A stretch of DNA of 64,000 nucleotides, taken from IMG/VR virus record IMGVR_UViG_3300035633_000651, positions 45,678-109,677 of that record; one strand, written 5' to 3'. The notes beneath the pieces are model-generated. The model was given only the letters and a program-made list of their open reading frames with translations. It was not told where the DNA came from and did not search any database. A program made the position numbers and the translations under genes. Positions 8,255 through 15,504 of the stretch are shown here, piece after piece. Origin of the DNA: a virus. Each line of letters begins with the position of its first letter. Positions within the stretch are counted from its first letter, which is position 1.

Positions 8255-8595
8255 CTGAGGACCACATCAAGCTGCTTCGGCACATGTATGTTGGGTGGGA
8301 CGAGTGCGAGTTCGGTGCACCTTGCATCGACCCCAAACGCCCCTACGGCAACGGCGACGGTGTACAAGATATCGCCGAGATCCTGGGCATCGAGACGCCG
8401 AAGAGCTTCGAGCAGATGGACGAGGACGGCACCCTCGACACCTGGTACGAAGAGATGCACCCCAAGCTGTACACGCTGCACCGCCAGACGCTGCAGGCGC
8501 TGCAGATCGTGCTGTGTACGGGGTCGTTCGAGCCGGGGCTCTACCGGAGAGCGCGTCGCTACGACGCCCGCTCGTGGGAGCGCGTCGATGCGTAG
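8251..8595 (+). CDS. Hypothetical early protein, GAP.DPKRPYGN family
   Basis: The protein has 114 residues from a TTG at 8251 that overlaps the previous stop. A longer open frame upstream of this TTG lies inside the preceding gene and is not needed. The segment LTEDHIKLLRHMYVGW, then CEFGAPCIDPKRPYGNGD and DIAEILG, is a recurrent phage sequence pattern of unknown function. A helical C-terminus (LHRQTLQALQIVLCTG) follows. An alternative start is the ATG at 8284. Confidence 0.65.
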   Translation: MTEDHIKLLRHMYVGWDECEFGAPCIDPKRPYGNGDGVQDIAEILGIETPKSFEQMDEDGTLDTWYEEMHPKLYTLHRQTLQALQIVLCTGSFEPGLYRRARRYDARSWERVDA

Positions 8596-9325
8596 CCTGC
8601 GCAGGAGCATCGACGGGATGCTGTCCGACTTGCGTCGGAAGTGGCTCCATGTGCATCATGGGGACGGAGCGCTCGATAACCTGAAGTCGCACCTGGCTTC
8701 ATGGATCCAGCGCCTGGAGGAACTCAATGCGGGAAAAGCTGATTCACCTGACCCTGACGCTGGCCTTGACGCCCGTGGTCCTGACGATGGTGACGGGACT
8801 GGCGGTGATCCTCTGGGTCGCGGAGACCCGCGAGCACGCGTCTTCCTAGTCCGCGAGAACACCAGTCGCGACATGCCGACGCACCCCTTTCTCATCCCGG
8901 CCGTGACGACCGAGGGCGCGTTCTGGAACTACGCCGAGCGTGTGGCGCGCAGCTGGACGGAGCTGGAGGAGACCACGGACCAGCTCGACGTCATGGCCTG
9001 GGACGGCGAGCGCTGGCACTTCGCCGAGGTCTACTTCGACGTAGACACGTGGGACCGTCAGCTCGACGTCTTGGTGGACGGCGTGAAGTACGACCCGTCC
9101 GAAGACGTGGACGACGCGAGGCCAGGTGTCAGCCTACAGCTCGCGTTCATCAACCGCGAGACCTCCGAAGAGCGGCACTGCGCCAAGTGCCGCTTCAACG
9201 CATGGAGCGGGAATTTCGCGAACGACCATCACTACTGCCACCTCTACCGAGGCTTCATCCGCATGACGGACGACGGTAAGCACCTCCGCCTTCCCGCATG
9301 CAAAGAGAGCGAGCACACATCATGA
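8588..9325 (+). CDS. Hypothetical early protein with an internal low-complexity linker
   Basis: The frame is 245 residues long, starting at ATG 8588 with GGGAG 7 nt upstream. Residues 1-46 are helical (LRRSIDGMLSDLRRKWLHVH) and have GC-rich third codon positions. Residues about 47-88 are a DG/PD-rich linker with poor third-position GC and coincide with a small membrane-protein frame. From residue 96 (ATG 8873) third positions are GC-rich again and a compact domain appears (FWNYAERVARSW, then CAKCRFNAWSGNF, HHYCHLY). The Cys/His cluster CAKC...HH.CH could bind zinc. The C-terminal domain may be expressed separately from 8873. No family is recognised. Confidence 0.5.
   Translation: MRSLRRSIDGMLSDLRRKWLHVHHGDGALDNLKSHLASWIQRLEELNAGKADSPDPDAGLDARGPDDGDGTGGDPLGRGDPRARVFLVRENTSRDMPTHPFLIPAVTTEGAFWNYAERVARSWTELEETTDQLDVMAWDGERWHFAEVYFDVDTWDRQLDVLVDGVKYDPSEDVDDARPGVSLQLAFINRETSEERHCAKCRFNAWSGNFANDHHYCHLYRGFIRMTDDGKHLRLPACKESEHTS
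8727..8849 (+). CDS. Small single-TM protein nested in another frame
   Basis: The protein has 40 residues. GGAGG (8716-8720) lies 6 nt before ATG 8727, an ideal ribosome site. Residues 5-32 form one hydrophobic helix (LIHLTLTLALTPVVLTMVTG, then LAVILWVAE) with a short polar tail. Third codon positions are about 90% G or C, whereas the overlapping long frame loses this bias exactly here, so this frame looks like the one under selection. It may act like the other small membrane proteins of the early region; the role is unknown. Confidence 0.6.
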   Translation: MREKLIHLTLTLALTPVVLTMVTGLAVILWVAETREHASS

Positions 9326-9429
9326 AAATCGGAGGCCGCGTCCGCTGGACGTCCCGAGCCGGACGCCATCTACTGGCCGCGTGTGTCTGCCCTGGAGGTC
9401 GTCTCGCATCTGACTTTTTTCGAAAATAG
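9322..9429 (+). CDS. Small ORF, ATGA-coupled
   Basis: The frame has 35 residues, beginning MKIGGRVRWTSRAG and including CVCPGG. The start ATG overlaps the previous stop (ATGA), which supports translation. The GGRVRW start resembles the first strand of small SH3-like phage proteins, but the frame stops early at TAG 9427. It may be a truncated gene. It ends just before early promoter 3. Confidence 0.35.
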   Translation: MKIGGRVRWTSRAGRHLLAACVCPGGRLASDFFRK

Positions 9430-9442
9430 TTGACGTCTGCTC

Positions 9443-9471
9443 TTGACAGACGCCGGGCCCTGTTATATAGT
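9443..9471 (+). promoter_or_regulatory. Early-class leaderless promoter 3 (strongest -10)
   Basis: TTGACA (9443-9448), a 17-nt spacer with CCGG and TGT, and TATAGT (9466-9471) end 6 nt before the ATG at 9478. This is the best match to a sigma70 consensus in the window. Confidence 0.78.
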
Positions 9472-9477
9472 AACAGC

Positions 9478-10005
9478 ATGACGACGACGCAGCAGGCTCC
9501 CCGGACTCAGACCAACCGCCTCACCGCCCGCGCGGTGCACGACAACTTCGACCCCCGGATCGAGGCCATCGAGGCGGCCCTGTCCCGAGGCGCCCAGCCT
9601 AACTCCCTCTTCGCCAACGTGATGACCGTCTCCCTCGGCGTGTTCATCCCCGCCATCTCGCTGACCATGTCATCGCAGGCGGCCAACATGTTTCAGGCCG
9701 GTAACGTGGTCCTCGGCGGCGCCTTCGCGGCCCTGGTTTTCGTGGTCTTGGCGGTGTCCCTGACGCACCTCGCCGAGGCCGTCGAGGACTTGACAGGCTC
9801 CACTCGGTTCATCAGCTGGGCGACCGCCATCGCCTTCGACGCCTGCCTCGTGGCCTTCGAGGTCGCGCACAAGACGGTGGCCAAGGACGACTGGACCGTG
9901 ACCCTGATGATCGCCGTCGTGGCTATCATCTCGGCTGCGCTCAACGTCCACGCTTTCCGCCTCGGGCAGGCGCACCGCGTCGCTGGCGTGGGCCAGGCCG
10001 ACTGA
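9478..10005 (+). CDS. Polytopic membrane protein
   Basis: The protein has 175 residues from ATG 9478, fixed by the promoter; an earlier in-frame start lies upstream of the transcription start. After a soluble N-terminus of 45 residues there are about four TM helices: VMTVSLGVFIPAISLTM, VVLGGAFAALVFVVLAVSLT, FISWATAIAFDACLVAF and LMIAVVAIISAALNVHAF. The C-terminus is short and polar. The family is unknown. It has its own strong leaderless promoter, which suggests high early expression; superinfection exclusion or a membrane-remodelling role is possible but unproven. Confidence 0.75.
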   Translation: MTTTQQAPRTQTNRLTARAVHDNFDPRIEAIEAALSRGAQPNSLFANVMTVSLGVFIPAISLTMSSQAANMFQAGNVVLGGAFAALVFVVLAVSLTHLAEAVEDLTGSTRFISWATAIAFDACLVAFEVAHKTVAKDDWTVTLMIAVVAIISAALNVHAFRLGQAHRVAGVGQAD

Positions 10006-10045
10006 GCCCTGACCCCTGAGGGGCCCCTTGCCCAAGGAGGTGACC

Positions 10046-10402
10046 ATGACTCAGGCGATTGACATGTGCCGGGACGACACTCAGGGTGAGGCGGCGATGT
10101 ACGAAGCAAGGCTTCACATGTCGAACGCGGACGGCACCGTGGCCTTCACGAAGGCGGTGGAGCTGGACGAACCGCCGCGCCCGGGTGCTCGTCTGCGGGG
10201 ACACTTCGCGAACGCGACGCTGGAGGTGACGCGCGTCGTGCTCGATGGCTCTGGCTTCTACGAGGTCTTCGTCGCCGTGTGCGTCCTCGACTTCATCCCT
10301 GCGGCCGAGCTGGAGCCCTACTACACGCGCTCGGGCTGGACCTCCGTCGACCCCTTCGACGAGGACACCGACGTCAACTTTACATTGGAGAGACTCGAAT
10401 GA
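10046..10402 (+). CDS. Hypothetical early protein
   Basis: The protein has 118 residues and starts at ATG 10046, 5 nt after a full AAGGAGG, so it is translated with a leader. The 40-nt gap before it holds GC-rich inverted repeats (CCCC/GGGG) that could attenuate read-through from the membrane-protein gene. The protein is beta-rich (TVAFTKAVELDE, LEVTRVVLDG, FYEVFVAVCVLDF) and acidic at the end. No family is recognised. Its stop overlaps the ATG of the kinase gene. Confidence 0.65.
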   Translation: MTQAIDMCRDDTQGEAAMYEARLHMSNADGTVAFTKAVELDEPPRPGARLRGHFANATLEVTRVVLDGSGFYEVFVAVCVLDFIPAAELEPYYTRSGWTSVDPFDEDTDVNFTLERLE

Positions 10403-10854
10403 CACACCCTCAGATTCACATCCTGCGCGGCCTTCCAGGCTCGGGCAAGTCCACCTGGGTCACGAACGGCGTGAGGTCCGGCGAGCTGTCCGGCATCGCG
10501 GTTGTGTGCTCCGCTGACGACTTCCGCTTCGACGACGAAGGCCGCTACGTCTTCAACCCCAAGGCGAACGCTGAGGTTCACGCGCGCTGCTTTGAGCGCT
10601 TCATCGACGCCCTGCGAGAGCGCCGCGCGAACCACATCGTCGTGGACAACACCAACGTCCGTCGCTTCGAGTACGCCAACTACGTGCGCGTTGCGCTCCT
10701 CGCAGGAGTGCCGCCCGCGAATATTCACGAGATTTCAATGCACACGGACCCGCGCCAACTGCCGGTCCGGACTTTGATGAAGTGGGCCGAGCGCAACGTC
10801 CACAACGTTCCGCTTGACGCGATCGAGCAGATGGCGATGCGGTGGGAGGTATGA
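10399..10854 (+). CDS. Polynucleotide kinase-like P-loop NTPase
   Basis: The protein has 151 residues. The Walker A motif GLPGSGKST is at residues 11-19, followed by SADDFRF (about 39-45, equivalent to the catalytic aspartate region of T4 polynucleotide kinase), IVVDNTNVRRFE (the DNTN motif of the AAA_33/PNK group) and an arginine-rich lid (PVRTLMKWAERN). It transfers phosphate from ATP, probably to 5'-OH ends of RNA or DNA; a zeta-toxin-like substrate is less likely. There is no phosphatase domain, so this is the kinase half only. It starts with an ATGA overlap. With the RNA ligase at 15501 it forms a 5'-kinase/ligase repair pair. Confidence 0.8.
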   Translation: MTHPQIHILRGLPGSGKSTWVTNGVRSGELSGIAVVCSADDFRFDDEGRYVFNPKANAEVHARCFERFIDALRERRANHIVVDNTNVRRFEYANYVRVALLAGVPPANIHEISMHTDPRQLPVRTLMKWAERNVHNVPLDAIEQMAMRWEV

Positions 10855-11078
10855 CGGTGTACATCGAATCGACTGCGCCCATCTGCATCGAGGCAGAGCT
10901 GAGCGAAGACAGCGAGTCTTGGGACGTGCGTGTCGGAGACGACCTACACGACGGCATCTGCCCTCCGGCGAGCCTGACCGAGGACGAAGTCAAGGCCGGC
11001 TTCGAGAAGGCGCTGGCGAAGGCGCGCGAGCGCAACGACCCCTACTGGGACAGCTACCTGCCAGGAGGATGGACATGA
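10851..11078 (+). CDS. Hypothetical early protein
   Basis: The protein has 75 residues from ATG 10851, which overlaps the kinase stop. A GTG at 10842 is an alternative start. It is acidic, with a beta N-terminus (APICIEAELS) and a helical end (EDEVKAGFEKALAKARERN). The function is unknown. It ends with an ATGA overlap with the next gene. Confidence 0.6.
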   Translation: MTVYIESTAPICIEAELSEDSESWDVRVGDDLHDGICPPASLTEDEVKAGFEKALAKARERNDPYWDSYLPGGWT

Positions 11079-11551
11079 CGAAGAAAGCACAAGTTCTCAA
11101 ACCCGACCCAAACTTCAAGTGGCCCGAGAAGGCCTCGGCGCGCCTGCGCATGGCGGTCGATGACGCCATCGCTGCCAAGCGTGCTGGTCATGGCCTCGAC
11201 ATGCGCAGCTGGTTCGACATCGACCCCAGAGGCATCCGCTGCACAGTGTGCTTGGCAGGAGCCGTCATGCTTCACGTGTTCGGCACGCCGCCACCGCCCG
11301 ACCCACGCGCCAACGTGTACACGGAGCGTCGTGACAGTCTTGACCCGGCCGACCTGGACGACCGTGACCACGAGTACTTGATACAGATCGATGAGATCAG
11401 GCGCGGGCACTTCTACATGTACGAGGGCTGGCCGGGGCAACAGCTGACGGAGCTGTACGACGCGCTGGGTCTCGACGAGCACGCCACCACGATTCCGGCG
11501 CTGAAGAAGTTCTACAAGCTGGCGGACTACATGGAGGAGCTGGGACTGTGA
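11075..11551 (+). CDS. Hypothetical early protein with CTVCLAGAVM motif
   Basis: The protein has 158 residues; ATG 11075 has AGGAGG 6 nt upstream and overlaps the previous stop. The segment DIDPRGIRCTVCLAGAVM carries a CxxC pair seen in a group of phage hypothetical proteins. The rest is helical and charged. No function is assigned. It lies between the kinase and the GHKL ATPase genes. Confidence 0.62.
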   Translation: MTKKAQVLKPDPNFKWPEKASARLRMAVDDAIAAKRAGHGLDMRSWFDIDPRGIRCTVCLAGAVMLHVFGTPPPPDPRANVYTERRDSLDPADLDDRDHEYLIQIDEIRRGHFYMYEGWPGQQLTELYDALGLDEHATTIPALKKFYKLADYMEELGL

Positions 11552-11901
11552 ACAACTGGTACCGAACCTGGGTTCACATCTACAGCAACGACGGGCTGGT
11601 GGCCAAGCCAGGCGACTACGTTTGGATCAAGGACCGCGAACTCGCTACCCTGGAGGACGTGCTCCAGCACGCCCTCAAAGCTGACGCGCAGGGACGCCCG
11701 CGGACTGTGACGTTCTCCCTGAACACAGGTAGCCTGGTGGACCAGAGTCGATTGTCCCACGTCTCTGCCCTGGAGATGGTGGACAGGGCGCGCAACTATC
11801 ATCCGGGGGCCGAAGCTCGCACCCTGGCCCACGCGCTGGGCATGGAGAACGAGCAGTTTTGGAGATGCCTGCGGTTGATGGTTGATGCGATTGATGCTTG
11901 A
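11548..11901 (+). CDS. Hypothetical early protein
   Basis: The protein has 117 residues and starts at GTG 11548, overlapping the previous stop (GTGA). It has a small beta N-terminus (TWVHIYSNDG, then YVWIKDREL) and a helical C-terminus (LAHALGMENEQFWRCL). No family is recognised. Its last codons contain the -35 box of the next early promoter. Confidence 0.6.
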   Translation: MNNWYRTWVHIYSNDGLVAKPGDYVWIKDRELATLEDVLQHALKADAQGRPRTVTFSLNTGSLVDQSRLSHVSALEMVDRARNYHPGAEARTLAHALGMENEQFWRCLRLMVDAIDA

Positions 11902-11926
11902 CAAGAGCCGGGGAGTGTCATAAGGT
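11898..11926 (+). promoter_or_regulatory. Early-class leaderless promoter 4
   Basis: TTGACA (11898-11903), a 17-nt spacer with CCGG and TGT, and TAAGGT (11921-11926) end 6 nt before the ATG at 11933. The -35 begins inside the end of the previous gene. Confidence 0.72.
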
Positions 11927-11932
11927 CTGGGC

Positions 11933-13228
11933 ATGGCGACGATCGAACTCACCATCAACACCAACTACGTTCCGTCCTGGGGCACCTGGGAAGCCGTCCG
12001 CGAGATCCTGCAGAACGCGAAGGACGCCGACGACCTGGGTCACAAGATGGAAGTCAAGTACCATCCCAAGACCGAGCGCCTCGTCATCAAGAGCGAGGGC
12101 GCAGACCTGACGCGCGAGACACTTCTCCTCGGCGCCACCAGCAAGGCCGGCCGGTCGGACCAGCGCGGGCAGTTCGGCGAGGGCTACAAGCTCGCTCTTC
12201 TCGTCCTGGCGCGTCAGGGCGCCGAAGTCACCATTCACACGCCGCGGGAGACCTGGGTCCCTACGCTCACGGACTCGACCACCTTCGACGGTGCCGAAGT
12301 CCTCACCATCCGCACGCGGCCTCGGAAGTCCCGAACCCAATCGGTGGAGTTCGTCGTCAAAGGGATCACCGAGGCCGCGTGGCGGTCTGTCCAGGCCAAC
12401 TGCCTGTTCCTGCAGACCGCCATGCCGCACATCAAGACGCACGCGGGCTCGGTCCTCACGGACCCCGAGCTGGCCAATAAGCTCTTCGTGGGCGGCCTGT
12501 TCGTTTCGGACCTGCCAGACCGCTACCGCTACGGCTACGACCTCCAGAACGTGCACCTGGACCGTGACCGCAAGATGGCCGAGCCCTGGTCCCTGCGCTG
12601 GGAGATCAGCAAGGTGCTCAATGAGGCGGTCGCCGATGACCAGCTCGACCTCGACAAGGTCCTACGCATGGACTCGGGCGAGATGAAGGCCATGGCGGAG
12701 AACACCGAGTACATCAAGCAGGTGGCCGCCAAGGTCGTGCAGGAGTTCGAGGCCGAGAACGGCGAGGACGCCGTGGCCGTCGACGACATGGCTCAGGCGC
12801 AGCGCGCGGGACAGCACGGTATGAAGGCCGTCGTCGTCAGCCGAGAGAAGCGCCTCGTCATCGAGGCCTGCAAGGGCAAGCTCGACGACCGGATCCAGGA
12901 CCGCGACACCGACACCAAGGTGCTCGTTCAGCCGGACGACCTCGGCGCCGACGAGTGTGCCAACCTCGTCTGGGCCACCGAGCTGGTGGAAGTGTTCGCA
13001 GGACTCACGGAGGCGGTGCAGGTCGTCGAGTTCTACGGGGAGCGCATCGACGGCTGCACGGACGGCAAGACCATTCGCCTGGCCCGCCGCATCCTCACGA
13101 ACCGGGCTCAGCTCATCGCGACCTTCGTCCATGAGGTGGCCCACCGTCACGGTCCGGACGGTTCTGCGGAGCATCGGGCGGCCATCGAAGACATCTTCGC
13201 GAAGATCGTGGTAGGACAGGCGGCATGA
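11933..13228 (+). CDS. GHKL-type ATPase fused to an HExxH metallopeptidase-like domain
   Basis: The protein has 431 residues. Residues 20-100 show Bergerat-fold motifs: the N-box EILQNAKDAD (E24, N28, D31), a degenerate G1 region (IKSEGADLT) and the G2 box GQFGEGYKLAL. About 200 mixed residues follow. The C-terminus has LIATFVHEVAHRHG with HEVAH at 400-404 and a further His at 414, as in zinc peptidases. An ATP-gated protease or chaperone-like clamp is conceivable; phage GHKL proteins of this type have no settled function that I know of. It has its own leaderless promoter and overlaps the next gene (ATGA). Confidence 0.75.
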   Translation: MATIELTINTNYVPSWGTWEAVREILQNAKDADDLGHKMEVKYHPKTERLVIKSEGADLTRETLLLGATSKAGRSDQRGQFGEGYKLALLVLARQGAEVTIHTPRETWVPTLTDSTTFDGAEVLTIRTRPRKSRTQSVEFVVKGITEAAWRSVQANCLFLQTAMPHIKTHAGSVLTDPELANKLFVGGLFVSDLPDRYRYGYDLQNVHLDRDRKMAEPWSLRWEISKVLNEAVADDQLDLDKVLRMDSGEMKAMAENTEYIKQVAAKVVQEFEAENGEDAVAVDDMAQAQRAGQHGMKAVVVSREKRLVIEACKGKLDDRIQDRDTDTKVLVQPDDLGADECANLVWATELVEVFAGLTEAVQVVEFYGERIDGCTDGKTIRLARRILTNRAQLIATFVHEVAHRHGPDGSAEHRAAIEDIFAKIVVGQAA

Positions 13229-13497
13229 AAGCTGTCGTCGTCATCGAGGTTCAAAACCCGGACACGCCGTTCGTGCCTGCCCTGAGCTACTACCGGGAAA
13301 TGGACCTCGGGCTGCCCTTCCCCGGCGTCGGCTGGGAGCTGTACCTGCATGGGTTCTCGGCTCCGGCCGTCATCCGCAAGGCCATCCGGCTGGAGTCTGG
13401 CCGGACCTACCTGGTCTGCACGCTGCCAAGCACACGACCGAAGCCCCCCAAGGGCGACTGGAAGCCCGTCGACTTCGAGGCGCCGTGGCTCGTCTGA
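13225..13497 (+). CDS. Hypothetical early protein
   Basis: The protein has 90 residues, ATGA-coupled to the GHKL gene. It is beta-rich (KAVVVIEVQN, GVGWELYLHGF, TYLVCTLPST) and small, possibly a single SH3- or OB-like domain. Tight coupling suggests a partner of the upstream ATPase, which is inference from position only. Confidence 0.6.
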   Translation: MKAVVVIEVQNPDTPFVPALSYYREMDLGLPFPGVGWELYLHGFSAPAVIRKAIRLESGRTYLVCTLPSTRPKPPKGDWKPVDFEAPWLV

Positions 13498-13504
13498 TTT
13501 CTCC

Positions 13505-13533
13505 TTGACAGACGCCGGGCTCTGTCGTATGGT
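13505..13533 (+). promoter_or_regulatory. Early-class leaderless promoter 5
   Basis: TTGACA (13505-13510), a 17-nt spacer with CCGG and TGT, and TATGGT (13528-13533) end 6 nt before the ATG at 13540. It lies in a 42-nt gap between genes. Confidence 0.77.
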
Positions 13534-13539
13534 CTGAGC

Positions 13540-13890
13540 ATGACGACGACGGACATCGCCCCCACCAACACCGACGCCACCCGTATGGGCGGCAAGAAGG
13601 TCTTCTACAACAGCTGGGGCTACGGCCAGACAAACATCGACTTCTACGTGGTCGAGCGGGAGAGCGCCTCGAACGTGTGGCTGCGCCGGATCACCTCGCG
13701 ACACACTGAGAACGTCGGCTACATGCAAGACCGCGTGGTGGCCGGCGACAGCTACAGCGACCTGGACACCAAGGTGTACCGCCGCAAGAAGTTCACCTGC
13801 GACGACCGTCAGTACTGCAACAGCCCCAGCGGCTTCGGCGCCTGCTGCCTTTGGGGTGGCGAGCCTCTCACGGAAACGAGCTACGCATGA
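13540..13890 (+). CDS. Hypothetical early protein, WGYGQTN.DFY family
   Basis: The protein has 116 residues. The segment NSWGYGQTNIDFYVVE, then VWLRRI, is a recurrent phage pattern in which a small beta domain carries WGYDQTN. The C-terminal third has several cysteines (CDDRQYCN, GACCLWGG), which suggest a metal or disulphide site. The function is unknown. It starts at the first transcribed base of promoter 5 and ends with an ATGA overlap. Confidence 0.68.
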   Translation: MTTTDIAPTNTDATRMGGKKVFYNSWGYGQTNIDFYVVERESASNVWLRRITSRHTENVGYMQDRVVAGDSYSDLDTKVYRRKKFTCDDRQYCNSPSGFGACCLWGGEPLTETSYA

Positions 13891-14357
13891 AGTTCGTCAT
13901 CGAGTACCGATGTGCTCTGAGCCGTGACGCGTCGCCCGTCTTCCAGACGACGGTCACGGCGCCGAGCAAGGCAGCCGCACAGGAGCGCTTCTACGACACG
14001 GACGACCAGGACTGGGAGGTCCTCAGCATCAGGCGAGAAGCGAGCGCGTTGAGAGACTACATCCCGCTGCCCTTCTGGGACGACGGCCCTGGGATGATGC
14101 GCCTGTGGGGTGAGATGCGTCAGGGGCCGGTGAAGCTGGCGCGCAGGCTCTTCCCTGAGCGGCATTCGGGCTACGTGCGGGACACCGAGAACTTGGTGAA
14201 CCTGGGTGTGAACCGAAGCTGCGAGCTGTCCTGTGCCGCCCGCGGCGAGAAGCGAGGCGCGGAGGTCTACCGCGAAGCGCAGATCATATGCGCAGCGCGC
14301 ATAAGTAATGAGTGCCGCGCATTTCTGCAGGCCAAAGGCTGGGACTTTCCCACTTGA
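13887..14357 (+). CDS. Hypothetical early protein
   Basis: The protein has 156 residues, coupled to the previous gene by ATGA. The N-terminus is a beta-alpha unit (KFVIEYRCALS, then VTAPSKAAAQERFYD), a pattern common in small phage proteins. The C-terminal half is helical with scattered cysteines. No function is recognised. Its final codons (TTGAC) form the -35 box of the next promoter. Confidence 0.6.
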   Translation: MKFVIEYRCALSRDASPVFQTTVTAPSKAAAQERFYDTDDQDWEVLSIRREASALRDYIPLPFWDDGPGMMRLWGEMRQGPVKLARRLFPERHSGYVRDTENLVNLGVNRSCELSCAARGEKRGAEVYREAQIICAARISNECRAFLQAKGWDFPT

Positions 14358-14382
14358 CAAACTCCGGAGACTGTACCAAGGT
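14354..14382 (+). promoter_or_regulatory. Early-class promoter 6, weak -10
   Basis: TTGACA (14354-14359), a 17-nt spacer with CCGG and TGT, and CAAGGT (14377-14382) are followed by 7 nt before ATG 14390. The -10 lacks the first T and the spacing to ATG is one longer, so this copy should be weaker or leave a one-base leader. Confidence 0.58.
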
Positions 14383-14389
14383 GACCACC

Positions 14390-14878
14390 ATGACGACGAC
14401 AGCCGATAAGATCCGCAAAGTCATCGCCGAGGCCCGCGAGGACCTCGACTTCCCAGAAGAGGTCCGCGAGGCGGTCCGCTCCCTCGAAGGGCGCAAGATC
14501 GACAAGCGCTTCTACAACGCGGTCGTCCGCGCGCTGGGTGACCGTCTGGAGAGTCACATGTACAGCAACCTCGGCGGCGCGAAGCGCATGGAGTTGACCC
14601 CCGTGGACGGGACGTGCCACCGCTTCCTCATGGGCTGGGACAACGACCGTGACTTCAACCTCACCGAGTTCATCGACCAGAACAGTCCCTACTTCTCGGG
14701 CGCCCGCCAGCGTGAGGACCAGCGCGACGCCCGCACGGACGAGGACATCGAGGTGCTCGCCGCGAAGATCGATGCCTTCAAGGAGGCCAGGGCTGCCCTG
14801 AAGGCGGACCTGGAGAAGCACGGCCGCTGGGCCGACTACATCGACATTGAGGCTCAGGTCATCGGAGAGACGCTATGA
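14390..14878 (+). CDS. Hypothetical early protein
   Basis: The protein has 162 residues from ATG 14390, set by promoter 6. It is helical and charged (ADKIRKVIAEAREDLDF, then VLAAKIDAFKEARAALKADL near the end, possibly a short coiled coil), with a central segment CHRFLMGWDNDRDF. No family is recognised. It ends with an ATGA overlap with the next gene. Confidence 0.62.
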   Translation: MTTTADKIRKVIAEAREDLDFPEEVREAVRSLEGRKIDKRFYNAVVRALGDRLESHMYSNLGGAKRMELTPVDGTCHRFLMGWDNDRDFNLTEFIDQNSPYFSGARQREDQRDARTDEDIEVLAAKIDAFKEARAALKADLEKHGRWADYIDIEAQVIGETL

Positions 14879-15504
14879 ACGCACGTCAGGAAGCACTGGC
14901 CGAACTGAAGGCCAAGCAGGACAAAGAGCGCGCCAAGTTGGAGCGCGAGTACAACATTCGGGAGCAGCTGCCCGAGGGCGCAGAGCCGCGCTTCGTGACG
15001 ACGGTCAGCGGCCGGGTCTTCGTGACCTACGAGGTCGACACCTTCGAGGAGGCCTGGCAGGTCCTAGACCTCTACGAGCTGCTCGACTGCGAGGCACGCG
15101 AGTCTGGATGCCTGAGCATCGCACCGCCCGAGGCGCAGGACCCGAGCTACCAGAACGGTCGCCTTCGCTGGAAGCTGCCTGAGATGGTCGAGCTGTGCTC
15201 CCACGGCGGCTCGGGCTACAGCCCGACCTTCGAGGTGGGCGGCTACGGCAAGCACGGCGACCTGGTGGTCAACCTCACGGTCAAGGTCGCGAAGGCGGCC
15301 TACGGGCTGCACGCGTACCAGCCGATGCGTCACACGCTGTGGGGTCCAGAGAACGACGGTCCGGTCCGTCACAGCCCGCTGAAAAGCACAACGACCTACC
15401 ACGTCAAGTGGGGCGGAGGGACGCCAGGGTCGCACCGCTGCAGCTACTACGTCTCGGGGACGCAGCAGGCGCAGGAAGCCGTCGAGGCGGCCCTGAAGCT
15501 ATGA
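14875..15504 (+). CDS. Hypothetical early protein
   Basis: The protein has 209 residues. A charged helical N-terminus (EALAELKAKQDKERAKLERE) leads into a beta-rich domain with GSGYSPTFEVGGYG and repeated Tyr/His residues. I do not recognise the family. It directly precedes the RNA ligase with an ATGA overlap, so a role near RNA processing is possible but rests only on position. Confidence 0.62.
   Translation: MNARQEALAELKAKQDKERAKLEREYNIREQLPEGAEPRFVTTVSGRVFVTYEVDTFEEAWQVLDLYELLDCEARESGCLSIAPPEAQDPSYQNGRLRWKLPEMVELCSHGGSGYSPTFEVGGYGKHGDLVVNLTVKVAKAAYGLHAYQPMRHTLWGPENDGPVRHSPLKSTTTYHVKWGGGTPGSHRCSYYVSGTQQAQEAVEAALKL

Noticed and set aside
9430-9477. Earlier in-frame start for the membrane protein
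   Set aside because: It lies upstream of the expected transcription start of promoter 3, so it would not be in the mRNA; the ATG at 9478 is exactly 6 nt after the -10 box.
10006-10045. GC-rich inverted repeats as a terminator
   Set aside because: The stems are short, there is no T run, and the following gene has no promoter of its own, so read-through seems necessary.
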